In this document: positions 26,177 to 33,155 of the stretch, piece by piece | Layout: each line of letters opens with the position of its first letter | How positions within the stretch are numbered: position 1 is the first letter of the stretch | Origin: JAYZDP01 sp036337765 | GTDB lineage: Bacteria; Acidobacteriota; Thermoanaerobaculia; Multivoradales; Multivoraceae | NCBI GenBank assembly: GCA_036337765.1 | Contig: JAYZDP010000031.1 | Coordinates: 1 to 36,955, forward strand | Reading direction: 5' to 3' | DNA: 36,955 bases | Notes under the pieces: generated by a model | The model's database searches: none | Told to the model about the DNA's origin: nothing | What the model saw: only the letters and a program-made list of their open reading frames with translations | Program-made: the position numbers and the translations under genes

Positions 26177-27187
26177 TTATAGGCGGGAGCTCGTGTTCCC
26201 GTCATCATGGAAAGTGCTGCCACCTGCAACAGAACTCCCTCGACGACATCGTCGATCGATCGCGCCTATCGGCAATCGAGACGCCTGCTGGCGGGAATCC
26301 TGGCCATGGACGGGGGCATCGACCCGGACCTTCAGCGGCAACTGCTGCGCGGCACCCTCGTCGAAGGCGCCGGCCTTGCCCGAGCTGAGCACGTCGAGGG
26401 CCATGCCCAGGGAGTGCAGCGGGTTCTTGAGCTCGCGGGAAACAGTCGAGATGAACTCGGTCTTCTTGGCGCTGAGCATCCGAAGCTCGTCGTTGGCACG
26501 GCTGAGCGTGTCTTCGACCTCCGCGGACTACTCGGAGAGTTTGATCTGGCCCTCGCGCAGCTCCGCGTTCTCGAGCCCCTCCCGACGCACGAGCTGCTTC
26601 TGTACACGCACCCGCTCAACCAGATAGCCGTAGAAGCAGGCCACTGTGAACAAAACCGGAATACGCACGAGAGAGGACGAGCCCCAGATCGCCGAAAGGT
26701 CCCCCGATTTGGAGAACACCAGCAGGTAGCCGACCGATACGGCGACCGCCCCGAGGGCCATGAGTCCGAGGCTCTCGCCGGTTCCGGCCAGAAACAGAAC
26801 GAAGAAATAGACGAAGAAGAAGTCCGCGTCGAACTGCTGACTCTGTACCAGAGCAAGCGTGATCCAGACCGTATCCACGAGCATCAGAATCACCGCGAAG
26901 CGCTTGGTCAGAAACGTCCTGGACGGGACCGCCATGACGGCGACGTTCGAGATGAAGGCGACGGCCGCCAGGACCAGCAACCCCAGCGGCGGTCGGATGA
27001 AACCCGTTTGCGCGAGGAGCAGATAGAGGGTCGCAATGAGAAGCGCGAAGCGCAACAGGACGATGGCGCGCTTGCGGGGCATCTCCGGGCCCGCCTGCGG
27101 GCTCATGCCATCGGCATCGGTGAGTGGGTCGGACTCGGATCCTCCACTCAGCAACTCTTGAGGGATGTGCAAAGGCATGGCTCTCAT
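26177..27187 (-). pseudogene. Membrane histidine kinase remnant: TAG, His-box lost, no ATPase domain
   Basis: From the ATG at 27187 the frame gives six hydrophobic helices (about 42-60, 67-87, 97-114, 123-138, 141-158, 173-190) and then a coiled-coil linker (VQKQLVRREGLENAELREGQIKLSE). TAG at 26528-26530 follows. The same frame continues: SAEVEDTLSRANDELRMLSAKKTEFISTVSRELKNPLHSLGMALDVLSSGKAGAF. The last part is a histidine kinase dimerisation helix, but the phospho-accepting His of the HELKNP box is Arg (codon CGC, 26435-26437). About 30 codons later the homology ends and no N, G1 or G2 box of the ATPase domain follows. The gene cannot make a functional kinase. A 219-residue membrane stub could still be produced. 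Confidence 0.7.
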
Positions 27188-27325
27188 CTTCCAGGTCTGC
27201 CCAGACTGCTCCTCCACGCAAGAGTCTGGCAATACCGGGGTCACCGGGTCTATCGGACAACCGCCCGACTCCCTGTAAGTGTTCGTCTGTCGAGCATCGG
27301 CAGACGGCGACCGTTCTCCTGCCGC

Positions 27326-28189
27326 CTATGCGGGCGGTCGGAAGTCCAGCGCAACGTCGAGCGCTGGCGCGCTTTGCGTGAGCCAGCCCATCGAAACCAC
27401 GTCGACGCCGGTCGCGGCGACCGCTGCGACCCGTTCGAAGGTGATCCCGCCCGACGCTTCGAGCACGGCTCGACCGCCGACGCGCGAGACCGCTTCGACC
27501 AGCGAATCGAGGTCGAAGTTGTCGAGCAGGATGACGTCAGCGCCTTCTGTCAGCGCCACGTCGAGCTCGGCGAGCGAGTCGACCTCGACCTCGAGGCGCA
27601 CGGTGTGACCGGCGGCGGCACGGGCCCGGCGAATGGCGTCAGCGACCCCACCGCAGAGCGCGATGTGGTTGTCCTTGATCAAGATCGCATCGTCGAGTCG
27701 CAGGCGATGATTGGCCCCCCCACCGGCACGCACCGCATACTTCTCGAGCACGCGCAAGCCCGGCGTGGTCTTGCGAGTCTCGACGATGCGTGTGCGACTA
27801 CCCTCGACGGCAAGGACAACGTTGCGCGTCGCCGTCGCGATCCCGCTGAGACGACCCAGGAAGTTCAGCGCGACCCGCTCAGCGGTCAGGATCGCGCGCG
27901 CCTTGCCTTCGACCCGAGCGAGGACCGCTCCGGCCAAAGCATCCGTGCCCTCGGCGATCCGCACGTCGGCGCCGACCTCAGGATCGAGCGCGTGCACAGT
28001 GGCCAACGCCAGGAAGAGACCTGCGATACGACCGGGGCCTCGAGCGACGAAGTCGGCCGACGCAATCCGATCGGTGTCGACAACGGCCTCGGTCGTGAGG
28101 TCGCGGAACCCGACGTCCTCGCGCAACGCCGCCTCGACGATGGGCCTCCACACGACCTCCGGCGGCGCGCAGACCGCGGCGCGGCTCAC
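27326..28189 (-). CDS. nadC: Nicotinate-nucleotide pyrophosphorylase (carboxylating)
   Basis: This 287-residue enzyme converts quinolinate and PRPP to nicotinate mononucleotide, the last step of the de novo NAD pathway encoded here. Motifs: ALREDVGFRDLTTEAV at 21-36, ALNFLGRLSGIAT at 107-119, IVETRKTTPGLRVLEKYAVRAGGGANHRLRLDDAILIKDNHI at 135-176 with the quinolinate/PRPP-binding R139, K140, H161 and K172, then LEVEVDSLAEL and DVILLDNFDLDSLVEAV. The start is GTG at 28189, sharing GTGA with the nadB stop, which points to translational coupling. It is the last gene of the nadA-nadB-nadC operon. A gap of 138 bp follows before the kinase remnant. Confidence 0.96.
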   Translation of the reverse strand: MSRAAVCAPPEVVWRPIVEAALREDVGFRDLTTEAVVDTDRIASADFVARGPGRIAGLFLALATVHALDPEVGADVRIAEGTDALAGAVLARVEGKARAILTAERVALNFLGRLSGIATATRNVVLAVEGSRTRIVETRKTTPGLRVLEKYAVRAGGGANHRLRLDDAILIKDNHIALCGGVADAIRRARAAAGHTVRLEVEVDSLAELDVALTEGADVILLDNFDLDSLVEAVSRVGGRAVLEASGGITFERVAAVAATGVDVVSMGWLTQSAPALDVALDFRPPA

Positions 28190-29766
28190 GGTGCCGCCAC
28201 CTGCGCGGTGTCTCGGTCAGCGCGCTCCACACGCCCCGCGCGCTCGGTCGCGATCCAGCGCAGATGTCGATTGAAGAGGGGCGAGGACTCGACGAAGTCC
28301 GAGCGGAAGTGCGAACCACGGCTTTCCCGGCGTATCAGAGCACTCTGCGCCACCACGCGTGCGATCGTCAGGAGATTCCCGAGCTCAAGATCCGGCGTTC
28401 TCGCTCGTCTGTCGACAAAGTATTGGATCTCCGCTACGGCCGTCTGCAGGCCTTCGGCGTCGCGCGACACACCGGCGTGGCGCCACATTAGATCGCGCAG
28501 CTCAGAGCGAGCCGCGCTCACCGACGGTGCCCAATTCCCGCGGAGCCAACGCAGACCGCGGGCGCGGGTCGGCCCTCGCCGACGCTCGCCGATGTCATGG
28601 GCAGCCCGAGCAGCAAATACCAAAGCCTCAAGAAGCGAGTTGCTCGCCAGCCGATTGGCTCCGTGTGCACCGCTCGCCGCGACTTCGCCACAGGCCCACA
28701 GCCCCGCCAGCGAGGTTCGACCGAACCCGTCGATCTCCACCCCGCCCATGAAGTAGTGGGCCGCAGGAGTCACCGGCAGCGGCTCCCGGTACGGGTCGAG
28801 GCCTGCGCGCCGGCAGCTCTCGACCACCGTCGGAAAGCGAGATTCAAGCTCGAGGTCGGCCACGTGCCGAGTGTCGAGAAAGACCTCGTGCCCGGCTTGG
28901 CGGTGGGTGAAGATCGCGCGTGCAACCACGTCACGCGGCGCCAACTCCGCGTCGGGATGAACCGCGGTCAGGAAGCGCACCCCACGCTCATCGACAACCG
29001 GTACCCCCTCACCGCGTAGCGCCTCGGTCAATAGCGGCAGCGGATCCCGGTCGGTGGCAAGAGCCGTCGGGTGAAACTGTACGAACTCCAGGTCGACCAG
29101 GCTCGCCCCAGCGCGCGCGGCCATCGCCATGCCGTCTCCCGTCACCTCGGACGGGTTTGTGGTGTACCGATATAGCTGCCCGCAGCCGCCAGTAGCCAAC
29201 AGCACGGCCGGAGCGAGTATCCGAGAACTGCGCTCGGCATCGACATCGACATCCACCCCGACTACCTGGCCGTCGTCGACCACGAGATCCCGCGCAAACA
29301 CCCGATCCCAGATCTCTATGCCCGGCGAGCGAACGAGGGCGGCCGAAAGCGAGCGGATCAACTCCCTGCCAGTTGCATCGCCCCCGGCATGCAGGATCCG
29401 GCGTCGGCTGTGGCCGCCCTCTCGCCCGAGCGCGATCGAGCCGCCCTCGTCGCGATCGAAGCGGGCGCCGAAGGCTTCGAGCTCTTCGATCGCCAGCGGA
29501 GCACCCTGCGTCATGACTTCGACCGCTGGCTCGAAGTTCAATCCCCCACCCGCGCGCACCGTGTCGCGCCGATGATTAGCGGGCGAGTCGCCGGAGTCGA
29601 TGGCGGCAGCTATTCCGCCCTGCGCGTATGGGCTCGAGCCACCCTCTCCGAGCGCAGCCTTGGTGACGAGGAGAACGCGCAGGGGAGACAAGGCGAGCGC
29701 GGCTCGCATCCCGCCGACCCCACTCCCGATGACGACGACGTCCGCTTGGCGCACCGATTCGAACAT
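28186..29766 (-). CDS. nadB: L-aspartate oxidase
   Basis: This 526-residue FAD enzyme oxidises L-aspartate to iminoaspartate, which NadA condenses with dihydroxyacetone phosphate. It has the FAD-binding GSGVGG at 14-19, SSPYAQGGIAAAID at 44-57, the GGHSRRRILHAGGDATGRELIR segment, LLATGGCGQLYRYTTNPSEVTGDGMAMAARAGASLVDLEFVQFHPTAL, the PAAHYFMGGVEID active-site segment, and GEVAASGAHGANRLASNSLLEALVFAARAA. The C-terminal helical domain is complete. The start ATG at 29766 overlaps the nadA stop as TGATG, and its own stop overlaps the nadC GTG, so the three genes form a tightly coupled operon. A longer open frame upstream is nadA antisense-phase sequence and was not used. Confidence 0.96.
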   Translation of the reverse strand: MFESVRQADVVVIGSGVGGMRAALALSPLRVLLVTKAALGEGGSSPYAQGGIAAAIDSGDSPANHRRDTVRAGGGLNFEPAVEVMTQGAPLAIEELEAFGARFDRDEGGSIALGREGGHSRRRILHAGGDATGRELIRSLSAALVRSPGIEIWDRVFARDLVVDDGQVVGVDVDVDAERSSRILAPAVLLATGGCGQLYRYTTNPSEVTGDGMAMAARAGASLVDLEFVQFHPTALATDRDPLPLLTEALRGEGVPVVDERGVRFLTAVHPDAELAPRDVVARAIFTHRQAGHEVFLDTRHVADLELESRFPTVVESCRRAGLDPYREPLPVTPAAHYFMGGVEIDGFGRTSLAGLWACGEVAASGAHGANRLASNSLLEALVFAARAAHDIGERRRGPTRARGLRWLRGNWAPSVSAARSELRDLMWRHAGVSRDAEGLQTAVAEIQYFVDRRARTPDLELGNLLTIARVVAQSALIRRESRGSHFRSDFVESSPLFNRHLRWIATERAGRVERADRDTAQVAAP

Positions 29767-30806
29767 CACTTGGCCGTGCCCGCGGCGCCACGACGCATCA
29801 TTCGCTCGACCGCGCGCCGCGCAGGAGCTGCGATCTCCTCGTCGATCTCGACGGTGTAGGTCATGGTCTCGAGAGAACTCAGGATCTTGGGCAGGGTGAT
29901 CCGTTTCATGTGCGGGCACAGGTTGCATGGCCGCAGAAAGTCGACCTCGGGGTGGCTGGTGGCGACGTTGTCGCTCATCGAGCACTCGGTCACCATAAAG
30001 GCGCGTTCCGGTCGCTGCTCCGCGATATAGGCACTCATCTTCGAGGTCGAGCCGACGAAGTCGGCTTCGTCGAGCACTTCTGGTGGACACTCGGGATGGG
30101 CAATGACGACGATGCCTGGGTGCGTCTCGCGGTAGCCCCTCACCTCCTCACCGGTGAAGCGCTCGTGCACTTCGCAGTGTCCCTGCCACAGGACGATCTC
30201 CTTCGTGGTCTGGGTCTGGACCCAGCGGCCGAGATACTCGTCGGGCAGAAAGATCACCCGATCTCCAGGCAGCGACTCGACGATCTCGACCGCGTTGGCA
30301 GAGGTGCAGCAGATGTCCGTCTCCGCCTTCACGTCCGCCGAAGTGTTGACATAGGTCACGACCGGCACACCGGGGTAGCGGTCTCGGAGCCGACGCACGT
30401 CGGCGGCCGTGATCGAAGAGGCGAGCGAACAACCGGCTTCGAGATCAGGGATCAGTACGGTCTTCGCTGGATTGAGTAGCTTCGCCGTCTCAGCCATGAA
30501 GTGCACGCCGCACAGGACGATCACTTCCGCGTCGGCCTCGGCCGCCAACTTCGCCAACGCCAACGAGTCGCCGGTCAGATCAGCGACTCCGGCGAAGATT
30601 TCCGGGGTCTGGTAGTTGTGAGCGAGGATGATCGCGTTGCGCTCGACCTTCAGCCGGTTGATCGCCGCAACGTACGGCGCGTGCACGGCCCACTCGATCT
30701 CCGGCACGACGGGGCGCAGCCTTTCGTAGATGGGGCCGGTGACCCGCTGAACCTCTGGCGTGTATTCGAGCGTGGAATCGGCACTCGACACCTTATAATA
30801 CTCCAT
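29766..30806 (-). CDS. nadA: Quinolinate synthase A (4Fe-4S)
   Basis: This 346-residue enzyme condenses iminoaspartate with dihydroxyacetone phosphate to give quinolinate. Motifs: ILAHNYQTPEI at 60-70, DLTGDSLALAKLAA, VLCGVHFMAETAKLLNP at 97-112, YVNTSADVKAETDICCTSANA at 152-172, FLPDEYLGRWV, WQGHCEVHERF, HPECPPEV, VGSTSKMSAYI and RPCNLCPHMKRITL. The 4Fe-4S ligands are expected at C99, C211 and one Cys of C294-x-x-C297. It is the first gene of the nadABC operon. Two operator-like half-sites lie around its start codon and a near-consensus promoter lies 62-91 bp upstream. The regulator gene ends 87 bp upstream in the same direction. Confidence 0.96.
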   Translation of the reverse strand: MEYYKVSSADSTLEYTPEVQRVTGPIYERLRPVVPEIEWAVHAPYVAAINRLKVERNAIILAHNYQTPEIFAGVADLTGDSLALAKLAAEADAEVIVLCGVHFMAETAKLLNPAKTVLIPDLEAGCSLASSITAADVRRLRDRYPGVPVVTYVNTSADVKAETDICCTSANAVEIVESLPGDRVIFLPDEYLGRWVQTQTTKEIVLWQGHCEVHERFTGEEVRGYRETHPGIVVIAHPECPPEVLDEADFVGSTSKMSAYIAEQRPERAFMVTECSMSDNVATSHPEVDFLRPCNLCPHMKRITLPKILSSLETMTYTVEIDEEIAAPARRAVERMMRRGAAGTAK

Positions 30807-30807
30807 A

Positions 30808-30819
30808 TGAGAATAAGAG
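30808..30819. promoter_or_regulatory. Second NadQ-type half-site overlapping the nadA leader
   Basis: TGAGAATAAG at 30808-30817 repeats, with one mismatch, the half-site TGAGTATAAG of the main operator. The 10-bp word AGAATAAGAG (30810-30819) also recurs exactly in inverted orientation at 30863-30872. It is adjacent to the nadA start codon. A partial partner, CTTATAATACTC, lies on the other side, inside the first codons. It may be an auxiliary operator or a hairpin partner in the mRNA leader. Confidence 0.4.
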
Positions 30820-30864
30820 GGGGCAAAAAGAATAGACCTGGATTCCCCAAGTCCTTCGCACTCT

Positions 30865-30887
30865 CTTATTCTAAAGGTGAGTATAAG
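30865..30887. promoter_or_regulatory. Putative NadQ/NrtR-type operator
   Basis: A 23-bp imperfect palindrome: arms CTTATTCTAA (30865-30874) and TGAGTATAAG (30878-30887) flank AGG, and 8 of 10 arm positions are complementary. It covers the -10 box and most of the spacer of the nadA promoter and lies just downstream of a gene for a Nudix-fold NAD regulator. It is AT-rich in a GC-rich context. Binding would block RNA polymerase. The regulator's preference for such a motif is inferred from position and symmetry only. Confidence 0.6.
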
Positions 30888-30897
30888 GGCGTGTCAA
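30868..30897 (-). promoter_or_regulatory. Promoter of the nadABC operon
   Basis: On the minus strand, TTGACA (30897-30892) and TAGAAT (30873-30868) are separated by 18 bp, the closest match to a sigma-70 consensus seen in the window. The -35 overlaps the stop codon of the upstream regulator gene. Transcription would begin near 30861, giving a leader of about 55 nt before nadA. Confidence 0.65.
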
Positions 30898-31817
30898 GCA
30901 GTCGGTGCAGGCAGACTCGGGAGGCCAACTCCCGACGCCGGCCTTTCACGCAGCACCTCCCGACGGAACGCGAACAGCTCGGCCGGTCTTCCACCAGTAC
31001 CGCCGTGGAGCTTGCCAGTTCCCTCCACCAGACCGGCCTTCTCTACCAGCCGCCGGAAGTTGGGCTTGTAGAGCCGCACTCCGGCAAGGGACTCGACCAC
31101 CCGTTGAAGCTGGAGAAGGGTGAAATGGTTCGGCAGCAGTTCGAAGACCACCGGTCGATACTTGAGCTTGCCCCGCAACCGACCTAGAGCCGTCGCCAGA
31201 ATGCGGCGATGGTCCAAGGCCATTCCATCTCCGGCTTGGGCCGCATGACGTTGTGAGAACACGCCGGCTTCGTAGAGAAGCTCATATCGATCGAGCACCC
31301 GCTCCTCGTCCCAGCCCGCATCGCCAAGGCCGAAGGTGATCTCGATGCGCTCCTCACGAGCGGCCCGCGGCGTCGGACGTCCGCTCGCCCAGGCGCGCAG
31401 GTGAGGAACCAACAGCCGGTCGAGAATCGGTGGCCGACCCTCACGCCAGTCCTCCCATGGCAGGAAGTCGTACACGTTACGCCAAGTCGCCAGCCGACCA
31501 GGCGGCTCCTCTTCCCACACCAACGCGACATAGGCGACCGAGAACAACCGTGCCTCCTCTGTCGCGGCCGCCGGCGCCCGCTCACGGTCGCCGAACGTGT
31601 AGAGCTGCTCCACGTAGCCCAGCTCGAGTCCCGTCTGCTCCCGGACCCATCGCCGCAGGCCCAGCTCCAGTGTCCTGTCGCCCACCGGATCCAGCCGACC
31701 CCAGGCGAGTGCCGGCGAATCGCTCCCCAAACCTTCGTCGAGCACCGTCAGGACCCGCGGCTCGTCTTCGGTCACGGCATAGATGACCGCGTTCAGACCG
31801 ATCTCAAAGTGCTTCAT
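30894..31817 (-). CDS. nadQ: NadQ/NrtR-type transcriptional regulator of NAD synthesis (Nudix fold plus winged helix)
   Basis: This 307-residue protein has an N-terminal Nudix-like domain (about 1-200) and a C-terminal winged-helix DNA-binding domain (about 201-290). The second is recognised by FELLPNHFTLLQLQRVVESLAG at 225-246 and KPNFRRLVEKAGLVEG at 251-266, hallmarks of NrtR-family regulators. The Nudix box is degenerate (LGLRRWVREQTGL), as in regulators that bind ADP-ribose-like ligands without hydrolysing them. The TLELGLRRWVREQTGLELGYVEQLYTFGDR and WRNVYDFLPWEDWR segments match the NadQ branch, which is best known from Alphaproteobacteria beside nadABC. It sits directly upstream of nadABC with an operator between, so it almost certainly represses that operon. 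The start is set at MKHFEIGLN; the frame opens 32 codons earlier. Confidence 0.85.
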   Translation of the reverse strand: MKHFEIGLNAVIYAVTEDEPRVLTVLDEGLGSDSPALAWGRLDPVGDRTLELGLRRWVREQTGLELGYVEQLYTFGDRERAPAAATEEARLFSVAYVALVWEEEPPGRLATWRNVYDFLPWEDWREGRPPILDRLLVPHLRAWASGRPTPRAAREERIEITFGLGDAGWDEERVLDRYELLYEAGVFSQRHAAQAGDGMALDHRRILATALGRLRGKLKYRPVVFELLPNHFTLLQLQRVVESLAGVRLYKPNFRRLVEKAGLVEGTGKLHGGTGGRPAELFAFRREVLRERPASGVGLPSLPAPTA

Positions 31818-31967
31818 GCCGACTCGGGCGACGGTATCACCGCGCTCCGCACCCGCCTGCGTTCTACTATTTGCAGATGGCCTGAAGCAAGCCCATGGCC
31901 CCACCCTTCGCATGCGGCGGTATGCAGCCCCATGTCACATCGGCAAGGCCTCATCGGTCTTGATTAC

Positions 31968-32756
31968 ATGAGCCCTCAACACCGCCTCACTCTCGCGCAT
32001 CGACCCGACAGCCTGGGCCTGACCTACCGCCGCGTCAAGCTGGCAGCCGGCGACACGGCCTACATCGACGAGGGCAACGGCCCGCCAATCCTGCTGCTGC
32101 ACGGCGCCCCGCTGAGCTCGCTCGGCTTCTTCCACCTCGTCGCGGCCCTGCGCTCCGAGTACCGGCTACCGGCTACCGACTTTCCCGGGTTCGGCGACTC
32201 CGACGCGGCGCCAGACTTCGCCGGCACGCTCGCCAGCTACAGCGACTTCGTCGTCGACTTCTGGCGCGCGCTCGATCTGCGGGGTCTCACCGTGTTCGTA
32301 AATGACTCCAGTGGTCCGATCGGAATTGCCGCGGCGGCAGCGCTGGCGGACAGGGTCGATGTAGCTCTGCAGAGGCTCACCCCTGCGGAACGGGCGGCGC
32401 TCGTTGTCGACTACCGATTCGGAGCGCCGCCGGTTGCTGGAGGCCGAGCTTCGTGCCGAAGACGTCGTTCTCGCAGCTGACGCGGGCCCCTCAGGAGGAT
32501 CCTTCGGAGGCGCCCGCAACCTCACCGGGCCGCTCACCGGCCGCCACCGGGTCGCCGCCTTCACTGCTGCGGTCTCGCCAGCGGGAAGCGAGGGAGTCAG
32601 TTTCGCCGAACGGCAACTCAACGGCCGACCGGCGCTATTCTCTCGCGCAACGGGCGGCCGTTCGCCGTCCTGGCTATCGCCGTGGCCGGGGGTCGGGTCC
32701 AGGGGATCTACATCCAGAACGACATGACGAAGCTCCGGCGCCTCGCCCCGTCATAG
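31968..32756 (+). pseudogene. Fused remnants: N-terminal half of an alpha/beta hydrolase joined to the tail of an ECF41/SigJ-like sigma factor
   Basis: From the ATG at 31968 the frame encodes the first half of a hydrolase: DTAYIDEGNGPPILLLHGAPLSS, TDFPGFGDSDAAP, FVNDSSGPIGIAAAAALADRV (nucleophile elbow). Directly after, at about 32365, it becomes LQRLTPAERAALVVDYRFG, the start of sigma factor region 4. The helix-turn-helix is then missing, and in the +1 frame ERRRLLEAELRAEDVVLAADAGPSGG, LTGRHRVAAFTAA and ERQLNGRPALF follow. These belong to the NTF2-like tail of ECF41-type sigma factors. Near 32645 the frame shifts again to RPFAVLAIAVAGGRVQGIYIQNDMTKLRRLAPS and ends at TAG 32754-32756. Two genes were fused by a deletion, and the sigma part has at least two frameshifts. 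Confidence 0.6.
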
Positions 32757-32786
32757 GCCGTCCGTAGTGCACGGTCACCGTGTTTC

Positions 32787-33155
32787 TCAGGTCGGAGCCT
32801 CGGGTGGCGGGATCGGCTGGCGGCGCCGAGAACCTGAGAGGCGTCGTCCGGCCGAGCGCAGCCGCTCGGTGGCGGCATCGAAGAGGCTGTAGACGACCGG
32901 GACGACGAGCAGGGTCAGAAACGTCGACGTCGTCATGCCGCCGATGGTCAGGATCGCCATCGCGGCGCGGCTCTCCGCCATGCCGCCGGTCGCCAGCGCC
33001 ACCGGAAGCAGACCCAGAATCAGCGAAAAGGCCGTCATTAGCACCGGGCGCAGCCGCTGCGGCGCAGCGAGCAGCACCGCCTGATCGCGCTCGAATCCCT
33101 GCTTGGTGCGTAGCTGGTTCATTTGGTCGACCAGCAGGATGCCGTTTTTCATCAC
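32787..33155 (-). pseudogene. C-terminal part of the RND efflux permease, separated by a frameshift
   Basis: These 122 codons (GTG/ATG at 33155/33152) carry MKNGILLVDQMNQLRTKQGF, then the last two transmembrane helices (LRPVLMTAFSLILGLLPVALATG and MAILTIGGMTTSTFLTLLVVPVVYSLF) and a basic tail. They match the end of HAE1-type RND pumps and continue the protein encoded by the overlapping upstream gene after a single missing base. The first Lys of KNGILLVD matches the proton-relay Lys (K940 of AcrB) on TM10. The stop of the first part overlaps the GTG/ATG of this one, so reinitiation could produce two halves. Confidence 0.75.

Noticed and set aside
26207..28756. Plus-strand open frame of 849 codons
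   Set aside because: It runs antisense through the kinase remnant, nadC and nadB and has no coherent domain.
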